A DNA stretch of 60,156 nucleotides. Source: Methanobrevibacter thaueri (lineage in GTDB: Archaea; Methanobacteriota; Methanobacteria; Methanobacteriales; Methanobacteriaceae). The position numbers and the translations under genes are program-made. The stretch lies in NCBI RefSeq assembly GCF_015062905.1, contig NZ_SUTK01000005.1:1-60156 (forward strand). Direction: 5' to 3'. The notes under the pieces are model-generated. The model was not told the DNA's origin and did no database searches. It saw only the letters and a program-made list of their open reading frames with translations. How positions within the stretch are numbered: the stretch's first letter is position 1; each line of letters begins with the position of its first letter. Of the stretch, positions 15,718 to 23,473 are shown piece by piece.

Positions 15718-16857
15718 ATGAGTTATGTTTTAGCAAAATCTCAAAATAATGAAATTCTTGAAGCAGGTGAATGCGGAGGTGCTGTAACCAGTATTCTCAA
15801 ATATCTGCTTGATGAAGGATTGGTTGATGGAGTCTTGGCGTTAAGCCCTCATGATGATGTTTATGATGCGTTCCCTGTTTTCGTCACCGATTCAGAGGAC
15901 TTGTTGAAAACTGCAGGGTCTTACCATTGTGCTCCAACAATGATAGGGGACATTGTTCAAAAATATTTCATTGATAAGAAAGTCGCATTTACAGTCAAGC
16001 CATGTGATATGAGAGCAGTTGAAGAGCTTATCACAAGGCATAAGATTAATAGGGACAACATCTACATGATTGGTTTGAACTGTGGAGGAACAGTTTCACC
16101 GGTCAGCGGTAGGGAAATGATTGATTTGTTCTATGAAGCAGACCCTGATGATGTCGTAAGTGAGGAAATTGATAAGGGTCAGTTCATCATCGAACTTGCT
16201 GACGGATCAGAAGAGGCTGTTAAAATCCACGACCTCGAAAATGAGGGATATGGACGCCGTAGCAACTGCCAAAGATGTGATGTGAAAATCCCAAGAAAAG
16301 CCAATATTGCCTGTGGAAACTGGGGTGCAGAAGACGGATGGACATTCATCGAAATCAATGACGAGAAGGGTCAGGAATTAATAGACGGCGCTAAAAAGGC
16401 AGGAATTCTTGAAACCAAATCTCCTTCCGATGCTGCTGTTGAGGGAAGGTCAAAGGTTGAGAACATCATGATTAAGATGGCCAAAAAGAATCAGGATGCA
16501 ACATATCCTACAGTCAGTGAAATGACAGAATGGAGCCGCTGCATTAGCTGCTATGCATGCCGTGACGTTTGTCCGATCTGCTGGTGCTTTGAAAACTGCG
16601 AACTGAACAAGCCTTACTTCAAGGATGAAGCCAACATTCCACCTGTCCCAATTGCTTTCCAGGGTGTAAGATTGTCCCACATGAGCTTCAGCTGTGTGGA
16701 CTGTGGCCAATGTGATGACGTATGTCCAATGGACATTCCTGTTTCATTAATCTTCGATAAATTGCAGAAAAAATACTATAATAGAACTGGTTATGTAGCT
16801 GGAGTTTCAGATGACATCAAACCTCCATTATACAGTCCAGAAAAAACAGAATTATGA
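15718..16857 (+). CDS. F420-dependent oxidoreductase beta subunit (FdhB/FrhB family)
   Basis: The protein has 379 residues. It has the FrhB N-terminal segment (GECGGAVTSILKYLLDEGLVDG) and the FAD/F420-binding central domain (PCDMRAVEELI, GRRSNCQRCDVK, NIACGNWG). Two C-terminal cluster motifs follow: CISCYACRDVCPICWC and CVDCGQCDDVCPMDIPV. Proteins of this kind move electrons between F420H2 and Fe-S clusters through FAD. With the MvhD-like gene right after it, it could feed electrons from F420 or formate to heterodisulfide reductase. The start follows GAGGGGAT. It belongs to the flp-like operon. Confidence 0.85.
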   Translation: MSYVLAKSQNNEILEAGECGGAVTSILKYLLDEGLVDGVLALSPHDDVYDAFPVFVTDSEDLLKTAGSYHCAPTMIGDIVQKYFIDKKVAFTVKPCDMRAVEELITRHKINRDNIYMIGLNCGGTVSPVSGREMIDLFYEADPDDVVSEEIDKGQFIIELADGSEEAVKIHDLENEGYGRRSNCQRCDVKIPRKANIACGNWGAEDGWTFIEINDEKGQELIDGAKKAGILETKSPSDAAVEGRSKVENIMIKMAKKNQDATYPTVSEMTEWSRCISCYACRDVCPICWCFENCELNKPYFKDEANIPPVPIAFQGVRLSHMSFSCVDCGQCDDVCPMDIPVSLIFDKLQKKYYNRTGYVAGVSDDIKPPLYSPEKTEL

Positions 16858-16866
16858 GGTGATTTG

Positions 16867-17271
16867 ATGTCTGATGATTTAAAAATTGTAGGTTTATTAT
16901 GTAACTGGTGTTGTTATGGTGGTGCCGATACCGCAGGAACTGCTCGTATGCAATACTCACCAAACATCAGAATCATTCGTGTAATGTGTTCCGGAAGAAT
17001 CAATCCTTCAATGATTTTTAAAGCATTTCAGGAAGGTGCTGACGGAGTGTTTGTAGGAGGATGTCATATTGGTGACTGCCATTATGATGCAGGTAACTAC
17101 AAATGGTCCAGAAGATCAAAAATTGTTGAGGACATTCTTGAGGAATTCGGAATAGAAAAGGAAAGGTTCCGCCATGAATGGATTTCAGCGTCTGAAGGTG
17201 AAAAATTCCAAAGAACAATGGAGGAATTTCATAAAACTCTCACAAAATTAGGGCCATTAGAATTGGAATAG
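16867..17271 (+). CDS. MvhD/FlpD-like hydrogenase iron-sulfur subunit
   Basis: The protein has 134 residues from ATG 16867, preceded by GAGGTGATTT. Conserved cysteines are in LLCNWCCYGGADTAG, VMCSGRIN and GGCHIGDCHY, as in MvhD, which carries a [2Fe-2S] cluster. MvhD links hydrogenase or formate dehydrogenase to HdrA in the electron-bifurcating heterodisulfide reductase complex. No mvhGA or hdr genes are in the window. The flp-like operon appears to end here; the full FdhA-like large subunit expected in an flpECBDA order is missing, and a structured RNA begins 30 bases after the stop. Confidence 0.85.
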   Translation: MSDDLKIVGLLCNWCCYGGADTAGTARMQYSPNIRIIRVMCSGRINPSMIFKAFQEGADGVFVGGCHIGDCHYDAGNYKWSRRSKIVEDILEEFGIEKERFRHEWISASEGEKFQRTMEEFHKTLTKLGPLELE

Positions 17272-17302
17272 GGTCAAATATAGTCAAGCCATATTTATGA
17301 TT

Positions 17303-17622
17303 GTAAATAGCTTTTTGCTATTTACTTTCATGATTTAACTGTCTTTCTAAGATTAGTGGGTTCCTCACTAATGTTAGAAAAATAGTTAAAATAGCGAATA
17401 TTTTGGCTGTTTTTCGATTAATTGTCTTTATGTTGATAATTCATCATTAGCCGAGCGGTATTGGTTGCTGGCATAACCAATCGATATTGCTTATTTTCTC
17501 CATCAACGTAGGATAATTAATAATTAAAAAGAGATTTGTATATTTGCATATGGGTTTCTTTCACTGTCTACAATAGCTATTAAAGCAATATTCTCCTCTC
17601 GTCTTTAATAGCTATTTTTTTT
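17303..17622 (+). ncRNA. Structured RNA 1 (3' end of flp-like operon)
   Basis: There are four folded parts. Hairpin A is GTAAATAGC/GCTATTTAC (17303-17325). Hairpin B is 24 positions with 22 pairs (17335-17358 with 17366-17389, 7-base loop). Domain C is closed by 17429-17437 with 17502-17510 and contains a GGTATTGGTT-type hairpin (17455-17490). Hairpin D has 14 perfect pairs (17572-17585 with 17603-17616), a 17-base loop containing TCTCCTC (17592-17598) and a T-run (17615-17622). A and B align base for base with RNA 2. I see no convincing promoter of its own, so it is probably made as the 3' part of the operon mRNA. No known RNA family was recognised. Confidence 0.6.
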
Positions 17623-17661
17623 AAATATTTATTACTTTTTCATAATAAAATATTATTTGTA

Positions 17662-17689
17662 GTAGTATTATTTTTATAAAAAGTATTAC
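17662..17689 (+). repeat. 28-base direct repeat, copy 2
   Basis: Identical to 13900-13927. It lies 40 bases after the T-run of RNA 1 and 307 bases before the promoter of RNA 2. The copy number and spacing match the flp-like operon side, which supports duplication of a whole upstream control region. The stretch 17690-17968 has no gene or other recognisable element. Confidence 0.7.
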
Positions 17690-17968
17690 ATTTTTTATTT
17701 CACTATTTTGGTAAAGTTTTAGTCATATAAACTAAAATAATGTCTTGGTTGAATTAAATAGTTGATTTTAATCAAATTTTTAATAATTGAAGCGTTTTGT
17801 TTTATTGTTTTTTTAATTTAATATAATTTTCATGATTTCTAGAGTTATTATCTTTTTTAAACTAAGGGTGTAGAAACATTTGTTTAGAATAATCAAGGTT
17901 AATATTATTGATTTGCTAAATTAAAAATAATGTTATTCATATTTTACGATTTAAAGCTTAATTAAAGG

Positions 17969-18004
17969 AGTAATACTTTAATAACATTTATATGGTTATT
18001 ACTA
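17969..18004 (+). promoter_or_regulatory. Promoter/operator of RNA 2 (36-base repeat, copy 2)
   Basis: This is a perfect copy of 14207-14242, including the TATA box (ATTTATATG) flanked by TAATAAC and GTTATTA. It runs on into TTACTAATTAGTATAG, which is like the site at 27921. RNA would start near 18017, right where the first hairpin of RNA 2 begins. Confidence 0.65.
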
Positions 18005-18017
18005 ATTAGTATAGTAT

Positions 18018-18295
18018 AGAATTATCAAACTACCTCAATTGATAATTCTTATATGTCCATACCTCAATTATAAATTAGGTCATATAACTATGTAAATAGC
18101 CGTTAGGGCTATTTACTCTCTATCTTAATTATCCTTCTAAGATTATTGTTTCGGTCAATAATCTTAGAAAGATAGTTAACATGTTTTAATTATCTTCGTT
18201 AAGTCATTTGTATCCATTAATTGATTCGATTATTGTTAATGGATTATTTTCAGTTATTAAAGTTTCTCTCCTCTGCTTTAATAACTCTTTTTTTT
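18018..18295 (+). ncRNA. Structured RNA 2 (orphan paralogue of RNA 1)
   Basis: This is an about 280-base gene-free unit with its own promoter. Hairpins are: GAATTATCAA/TTGATAATTC (18019-18048); 18052-18084; A, GTAAATAGCC/GGCTATTTAC (18092-18116); B, 23 of 24 positions paired (18125-18148 with 18156-18179, 7-base loop); C, TCCATTAA/TTAATGGA (18213-18243); and D, AGTTATTAAAG/CTTTAATAACT (18252-18286). The D loop has TCTCCTC (18267-18273) and eight T follow (18288-18295). Against RNA 1, hairpin B has one G-C to U-A double change, plus wobble-compatible changes, so the fold rather than the sequence is kept. No reading frame of note is present. Confidence 0.65.
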
Positions 18296-18319
18296 AATTA
18301 ATGGTGATGGATTGGAGAT

Positions 18320-20098
18320 TTAATCAGATAAGTAGTAATATTCTCCTTTTTCTTTTTGCTCACGGTCTTTGTAACTGTCGAGCTTGTTCACCCTTGGCCT
18401 TTTGGTTTCCTTGTCTCTTCTGAATGTAATGTTGAGGTTTCCTAAAAACTCGTTCATTGCATTTCTCAAATCGGTCGGCTTTGAGGCATGACCGTTGAGA
18501 CCAGGGGTTCCGTCAAACACCATTGCCCTGTCGGAAATGTAGTCTATGAACACGATATCGTGGTCAACGATTAATGATGCGGCATTTCTGCTTTCAATCA
18601 TCTTACGGATGACTCTTGCAGCTATCAGCCTTTGCTCGACATCCAGGAATGCTGTAGGTTCGTCGAAAAGATAGATTTCGGCATCTTTGGATAGTGTTGC
18701 GGCTATTGCCAGCCTTTGAAGCTCCCCACCACTCAATCCTTTAACCGGCTTGTCCAGCATTTCATCCAATGTCAAAGGTTTCATGATTTCGCTTTCAAAG
18801 ATTTTGGATCCGTAACTAGGTGCGTTCATGTATAAAAAGTCACTGACGGTTCCTTCGAAGTTTGAAACGATATATTGCGGTTTGTATGCTATTGTAACCT
18901 CTTCATCGACTTCACCGGATGTAGGCTCTTCAACTCCTGCAAGCATTTTGGCAAATGTGGTCTTACCTATACCGTTTGACCCGAATGCTGTGACGATTTC
19001 ATCATAGAATATTTCGCCGCCGTCTGCACTCAGGCTGAATCCGTCATACTCCTTTGACAGGTCGGAATAGCTTGCAAGCGCATCCCCTTCGTCTTCAGGT
19101 GTCGGTGGCCTGATTGTAAACTCGATTGGATTTCTTCTGATTCTGACATTCTCTTCAGCCAAGAATCCGTTGATGTATGCATTTATACCTAAACGAACTC
19201 CTTTTCTTCCTGAAACTACACCATATCCTCCAGGCTGTCCGTATAGAATATGGATATTGTCGGACAGTGCGTCCAGGGTGGCGAGGTCGTGTTCAATGAC
19301 GAGCACGCTTTTGCCCTCTTCGGCAAGTGACCTGATTACCTTGACCGCATTCAGCCTTTGTGACACGTCAAGCCAGGAGGTCGGTTCGTCGAAGTAGTAG
19401 AAATCCCCTTCCCTCAGGACTGTTGCGGCTATGGCAACCCTCTGAAGCTCTCCTCCACTCAGGTTTTCCATCTTACGGTCCAGAACGTTTTCAAGCTGCA
19501 GTTCCTTTGTAACGTATTCAAGCTTGTCGCGCTCATTCACATTGCTTAAAAGGTCTTTCACCTTGCCTTTTACAACTTTCGGAAGCTTGTCCACCATCTG
19601 AGGCTTCAGGATGGTCTTGATGTTGCCTTCGGACAGGTCCTGGAAGTATTTCTGCAGGGATGATCCCCTGTAAAACTCAATCACGGCATCCCAGTTTTCA
19701 GGAGTGTTTTCAAAGTCTCCGAAGTTAGGAATAAGGCTTCCTGAGAGGATGTTCATGATTGTGGACTTACCGATTCCGTTCGGACCGAGAAGTCCAAGGA
19801 CTGTTCCTGCCTCAAGATTCGGAAGTCCGAAAAGCTCAAACTGGTTTTGTCCGAATCTGTGGATAGGTTCTCCTGCCGCTTCAGGCAAGTTTATAATTGA
19901 AATAGCATCAAATGGGCATCGGTTTGTACATATTCCGCACCCTTCACATAATTCTTCAGATATCAACGGCTTTTTTGTCTCTTCGTCTACAACTATGGTG
20001 TCCTCGTCCATTCTGACGCCCGGACAGTAGTGTATACAAAGATAATCGCATTTTTTAGGTTGACATCTGTCTTTGTCTAAAATTGATATACGACTCAT
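18320..20098 (-). CDS. ABCE1/Rli1, ribosome-recycling ATPase
   Basis: The protein has 592 residues. An N-terminal two-cluster ferredoxin domain (DRCQPKKCDYLC, then CEGCGICTNRCP) is followed by two ABC domains. Walker A motifs are GPNGIGKS and GSNGIGKT, and each domain has an LSGGELQR signature. ABCE1 splits the ribosome after termination together with aPelota or aRF1. It is essential and normally single copy in archaea. There is no membrane partner, as expected. The gene is convergent with RNA 2; only 24 bases separate their ends. Confidence 0.95.
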   Translation of the reverse strand: MSRISILDKDRCQPKKCDYLCIHYCPGVRMDEDTIVVDEETKKPLISEELCEGCGICTNRCPFDAISIINLPEAAGEPIHRFGQNQFELFGLPNLEAGTVLGLLGPNGIGKSTIMNILSGSLIPNFGDFENTPENWDAVIEFYRGSSLQKYFQDLSEGNIKTILKPQMVDKLPKVVKGKVKDLLSNVNERDKLEYVTKELQLENVLDRKMENLSGGELQRVAIAATVLREGDFYYFDEPTSWLDVSQRLNAVKVIRSLAEEGKSVLVIEHDLATLDALSDNIHILYGQPGGYGVVSGRKGVRLGINAYINGFLAEENVRIRRNPIEFTIRPPTPEDEGDALASYSDLSKEYDGFSLSADGGEIFYDEIVTAFGSNGIGKTTFAKMLAGVEEPTSGEVDEEVTIAYKPQYIVSNFEGTVSDFLYMNAPSYGSKIFESEIMKPLTLDEMLDKPVKGLSGGELQRLAIAATLSKDAEIYLFDEPTAFLDVEQRLIAARVIRKMIESRNAASLIVDHDIVFIDYISDRAMVFDGTPGLNGHASKPTDLRNAMNEFLGNLNITFRRDKETKRPRVNKLDSYKDREQKEKGEYYYLSD

Positions 20099-20298
20099 TA
20101 TAATCTCCTTAAAAATATAATCATTAATAGTTATGTTGATACTATTTAATTAAACTATTGCAAAATTTGGTGAAGCAAGAGTTTCATCATCGATTCTTCC
20201 GGTTCATTGCAAATTATCATCAATTTTGACACGAATATAAAAAAAGTTTTAAATAATAAATTCAAAAGTTAAATTATAGAGTTAATTTCGGTGATTAA

Positions 20299-20847
20299 AT
20301 GAAAATCGGTAAAATATTAAGTTTACTTTTAGTATTTGTTTTAATAATCTCCGCTTGTGGGGCTGTTTTTGCAGAAGATGCAACTGACTCCGGTTCTGAC
20401 AGTTCAGATTCATCATCCGACAGTTCTTCTTCATCTGATACTCCTAGTGAATCTTCAGATGCGCCTGCGGATAGTTCATCCAGTAGTCAGGATGCTCCGA
20501 GCAGTACTGATACACAAACGGATTCTAATGCTAATTCAAATGCCAATTCCAATGAGGCTACAGACAGCAATGCGGATTCCGGTGACGGTCAAAGTTACAG
20601 TTATTCATATGACCAGCCAACATCCACTTACTCAAGCGCTTCCAGCGGGGATGCTGCTTCAACCAATCCGGTAAACACAACAAATAACCATACCGTTCAG
20701 AATGTGACTAACCACACTGCAAATCATACAAATATCACCCCGGTTCAAGAGAACAACATGGGCGATAATGTATTGATTATAGCATTGATCATTGGTGTAT
20801 TTATTGTTGTTGCAGCTATTGCATGGGTATATTTCAAATTCGAGTAA
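20299..20847 (+). CDS. Anchored Ser/Asp/Asn-rich surface protein
   Basis: The protein has 182 residues. A signal peptide (MKIGKILSLLLVFVLIISAC) ends near GAVFA, about residue 25. A low-complexity middle is rich in Ser, Asp, Thr, Asn and Pro (about 27-150). A C-terminal membrane helix (VLIIALIIGVFIVVAAIAWV) follows and a KFE tail. The protein would project a flexible, probably glycosylated strand from the membrane through the pseudomurein wall. There is no catalytic domain. A perfect hairpin terminator follows the stop. Its function is unknown; similar composition is seen at 50073-50438. Confidence 0.75.
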   Translation: MKIGKILSLLLVFVLIISACGAVFAEDATDSGSDSSDSSSDSSSSSDTPSESSDAPADSSSSSQDAPSSTDTQTDSNANSNANSNEATDSNADSGDGQSYSYSYDQPTSTYSSASSGDAASTNPVNTTNNHTVQNVTNHTANHTNITPVQENNMGDNVLIIALIIGVFIVVAAIAWVYFKFE

Positions 20848-20871
20848 AAAACTAGAATCTTCTAGTTTTTT
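20846..20871 (+). terminator. Hairpin terminator
   Basis: CTAGAA/TTCTAG flanked by A5-6 and T6 forms a near-perfect stem of about 12 pairs with a 2-base apex, immediately after the surface-protein stop. More T-rich sequence follows. It probably ends that mRNA. Confidence 0.65.
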
Positions 20872-20982
20872 ATAATTTTTTTTCAATCAAATTTATATAT
20901 TTCTTTTTTTAAAAAATATGTATAATCAGGAATTAAATTTATTCATTTACTTTTTTTATTCCAATTTATTTTCAGTGATATT

Positions 20983-21321
20983 ATGAAACAGGTCATGATT
21001 GTAAGAACGGATTTAAAGATGCGCAAGGGAAAAATCGCAGCCCAATGTTGTCACGGAGCCATTGGAGCATATAAGAAATCACCAGCCGATAAAATCAGGA
21101 AATGGGAAAATGAGGCCTATGCAAAGGTGGTTTTAAAGGTTCAGACCTTAGAGGAGCTGACTGAACTTAAAAAAATTGCAGATCAGAAGGGCATCGCCAA
21201 TTATCTTGTGGTTGATGCCGGAAGGACACAGATACCTACATCAAGCGTTACCGTTTTGGCGCTCGGGCCTGATGAGGATGAAATCCTTGATGAAGTGACA
21301 GGGGATTTGAAACTTCTTTAG
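20983..21321 (+). CDS. pth2: Peptidyl-tRNA hydrolase, archaeal type (Pth2)
   Basis: The protein has 112 residues, the full length of the Pth2 family. It starts MKQVMIVRTDLKMRKGKIAAQ, followed by CCHGAIGAY with the conserved catalytic-region lysine, glutamine and histidine. It ends with DAGRTQIPTSSVTVLALGP, the family C-terminal block. The enzyme cleaves peptidyl-tRNA released from stalled ribosomes and recycles the tRNA. An ATT-rich promoter lies upstream. mfnE follows after 50 bases, possibly on the same mRNA. Confidence 0.95.
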   Translation: MKQVMIVRTDLKMRKGKIAAQCCHGAIGAYKKSPADKIRKWENEAYAKVVLKVQTLEELTELKKIADQKGIANYLVVDAGRTQIPTSSVTVLALGPDEDEILDEVTGDLKLL

Positions 21322-21371
21322 GCAAGGTGTCGTTTAATCGAAGCTACTTTTAATTAAATGTGGTAGAAATC

Positions 21372-22034
21372 ATGAGCATAAAACATGTCGTAAAAATAGG
21401 GGGAAGCCTGTTCCCGGAATATGCAGTGGAACTGGCAAAGCAGCTCGAAAACACAGATTCCCTTATAATTTTGGGCGGAGGCGAGTTTGCGAATCTGATT
21501 CGCAGATACGACTCTGAAATGAAGTTCAGCGACGAGGCAAACCATTGGACAGCTATCGATTGCATGGAAATCATTGCAAAACTTGTAAACGATAAGGTCG
21601 ATTCCTCAAGATTGGCGTATACGATTGATGAGGCACGTAAAATATCAGATGAAGGATTCACTCCGATTTTTGTCGTTTCCGGATTTTTGAAAGCTGAAGA
21701 CCCCTTCGAGTGCAGCTGGGATGTGACCTCGGACTCGATTGCGGCATATGTTGCAAACCTGTTAAATGCGAACCTTTTTATAGTAACAGATGTAAATGGT
21801 ATATATACCCAAGAGCCGAAGGAGCCGGGTTCGACATTCATAAGTAAAATCGATGCAACAACATTACTAACTTTTCAAGAGTCATCGATTGATGCAATGC
21901 TGCCGACTCTTTTATTGAGGTATGGGTCTGATTGTTATGTTGTGAATGGGAAGTTCCCAGAAAGGGTAAGGTCTTTAATAGACGATAATATAAATGATTA
22001 TAACTTCGATTACACACAAATAATAGGTGAATAG
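21372..22034 (+). CDS. mfnE: MfnE, [5-(aminomethyl)furan-3-yl]methyl phosphate kinase
   Basis: This is a 220-residue amino acid kinase-fold protein with the phosphate-binding VVKIGGSLFP near the start and a second glycine-rich loop, IILGGGEFANLIRRY. The nucleotide-binding IVTDVNGIYT segment is near residue 140. The methanogen family MfnE adds a phosphate to the aminomethylfuran phosphate intermediate of methanofuran synthesis. The ATG at 21372 gives the standard N-terminus; a GTG at 21360 would add four residues. It is followed at once by a zinc ribbon gene and then aEF1B. Confidence 0.8.
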   Translation: MSIKHVVKIGGSLFPEYAVELAKQLENTDSLIILGGGEFANLIRRYDSEMKFSDEANHWTAIDCMEIIAKLVNDKVDSSRLAYTIDEARKISDEGFTPIFVVSGFLKAEDPFECSWDVTSDSIAAYVANLLNANLFIVTDVNGIYTQEPKEPGSTFISKIDATTLLTFQESSIDAMLPTLLLRYGSDCYVVNGKFPERVRSLIDDNINDYNFDYTQIIGE

Positions 22035-22035
22035 A

Positions 22036-22197
22036 ATGAAAAAAGTTGAATGTATTTCATGTAAACAAGAAATTCCATTAACTGGAACATTCGTTGAATT
22101 CGAATGCCCAATTTGTGGAGCAAAAATAGCAAGATGTGAAAAATGCCGTACATTCGGTCACGGTTACAAATGTGAATGTGGTTTTGAAGGACCATAA
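22036..22197 (+). CDS. Small zinc-ribbon protein (HVO_2753-like)
   Basis: The 53-residue protein starts one base after the mfnE stop. It has paired cysteines in CISC, CPIC and CEKC, then CECGFEGP at the end, enough for two zinc sites. The pattern VEFECPICGAKIARCEKCR and terminal GFEGP match a widespread archaeal mini zinc-finger family. As I recall, the family usually sits next to aEF1B, as here. Its function is not established; it may act in translation or RNA handling. Confidence 0.8.
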   Translation: MKKVECISCKQEIPLTGTFVEFECPICGAKIARCEKCRTFGHGYKCECGFEGP

Positions 22198-22217
22198 ATA
22201 TAAAAGGAGGAATTAGA

Positions 22218-22487
22218 ATGGGTGAAGTATTAACTACTATGAAAATCATGCCAGACAGTCCGGAAGTAGACTTAGAAGCTATCAAATCAACTATCGAAAG
22301 TTCAATGCCAGAAGGCGCAAGAATCCACGAAATTTCAGAAGAACCAATTGCATTCGGTTTAGTTGCAATCATCTTAAATTTCATCACTGAAGACGGTGAA
22401 GGCGGATCTGAACCTGTTGAAGAAATGGTTTCTGCTATTGACGGCGTAGCCAGTATCGAGATTACTGGTGTCGGAAGATTAATGTAA
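22218..22487 (+). CDS. ef1b: Translation elongation factor 1-beta (aEF1B)
   Basis: The protein has 89 residues, the normal length for the archaeal exchange factor. It starts MGEVLTTMKIMPDSPEVDL and ends SAIDGVASIEITGVGRLM, both family hallmarks. It swaps GDP for GTP on aEF1A in the cytoplasm. A strong AAAAGGAGGAATT ribosome site precedes the ATG, in line with high expression. It ends the pth2-mfnE-zinc ribbon-aEF1B series. Confidence 0.95.
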   Translation: MGEVLTTMKIMPDSPEVDLEAIKSTIESSMPEGARIHEISEEPIAFGLVAIILNFITEDGEGGSEPVEEMVSAIDGVASIEITGVGRLM

Positions 22488-22552
22488 AACTGATTCTCTG
22501 TAGTGGGAAGAATTAATTGATTTTTTCCCATTTATTTTTATTTAAAATTAAA

Positions 22553-22583
22553 AAAGAAAGTAACTAGCCGAAGCGAGTTACTT
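22553..22583 (-). terminator. Hairpin and U-run ending the CPBP/TetR operon
   Basis: AAGTAACT (22558-22565) pairs with AGTTACTT (22576-22583), with an inner GC/GC closed by a CGAA tetraloop. On the minus strand a run of U follows. It lies 48 bases after the CPBP protease stop. Confidence 0.6.
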
Positions 22584-22630
22584 GATTGTTATTTTTACTT
22601 TTTTGGTACTTATTGCAGTCATTGATTGCT

Positions 22631-23473
22631 TTAATGCTGGCCGGTGCTGTATTCAAGCAATCTTCCGACATGGCGGGTTTCAAAGAACATATCCTTTTTG
22701 GCCATGACTATGATGACAGTAACCAATGTTATCACTATTGTCTCCAGGCACTTTGTCTCGGGAGTTAAAGCTATTTTTTCCTGCATGAAATTGACGAAGA
22801 AATGGAATATCATGCAAGCCAATATCGAACGGTCGCTTTCAAGATAGACCCAAGTAATGACAAATCCCATAGGGATTCCGCTGACAAAAAAGTTAATCAC
22901 AAAAAGGGGATTCACCATAAGTCCCGCCTGATAGGTTCCTTGAATAAAGATTAAAGGAAAATGCCAGAAAGACCACAGCACTCCAAAAATCATGGATTCC
23001 CAGAACCAGTTCATATAGTTGCCGATTGAATCCTCACAGTATCCTTTCCATCCCACCTCTTCAATTATAGAAGCAATCGTAATGGTAATGAATGCCCCGG
23101 CTATTCCAACACCGGTGAAAGAGAAGTTTTCAGTAAATGAAAACTGGTTAATTGACTGTCCTAAGGGCAGCGACAGCAAAATGGAGCAGGCTATTACAAT
23201 CGCAAATACAATCACGGCCCAAACCACATTCAGCCATTTTACCTTGTAAAAGCCGACCATCTTATTCCTGAAGTCCTGCTTAAGCGCATCTGACCCTGAC
23301 GCCATAATGAAAACTGTAGACACGATGGCCGGAGCCATAAGTCCTATCAGCATGAGCATTGGACTGATGCTTTCCGGCAAAAAGATTGCAGGAATCCAGA
23401 ATATCCAGGTAAAAAGGTATGCCAGAGCGAAAAACAGGACCGGTTTGTATTTGTACTGTGCAGTATTGCTCAC
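22631..23473 (-). CDS. CPBP-family intramembrane protease homologue
   Basis: This is a 280-residue polytopic membrane protein of about eight helices. The CPBP motif 1 is SIIEEVGWKGYCED (Glu-Glu with the usual Arg replaced by Lys). Motif 2 is FWHFPL and motif 3 lies around FHFFVNFMQ. The family contains Rce1-like proteases and many bacterial or archaeal proteins linked to peptide immunity or modification. The lysine in EExxxK is unusual and may alter activity. Its start overlaps the end of the tetR gene by four bases, so the two are one operon. The terminal segment is short, with no extra domain. Confidence 0.8.
   Translation of the reverse strand: MSNTAQYKYKPVLFFALAYLFTWIFWIPAIFLPESISPMLMLIGLMAPAIVSTVFIMASGSDALKQDFRNKMVGFYKVKWLNVVWAVIVFAIVIACSILLSLPLGQSINQFSFTENFSFTGVGIAGAFITITIASIIEEVGWKGYCEDSIGNYMNWFWESMIFGVLWSFWHFPLIFIQGTYQAGLMVNPLFVINFFVSGIPMGFVITWVYLESDRSILACMIFHFFVNFMQEKIALTPETKCLETIVITLVTVIIVMAKKDMFFETRHVGRLLEYSTGQH

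Noticed and set aside
22010..22531. 173-residue open frame on the minus strand
   Set aside because: It covers the zinc ribbon and aEF1B genes on the other strand, which are clear families.
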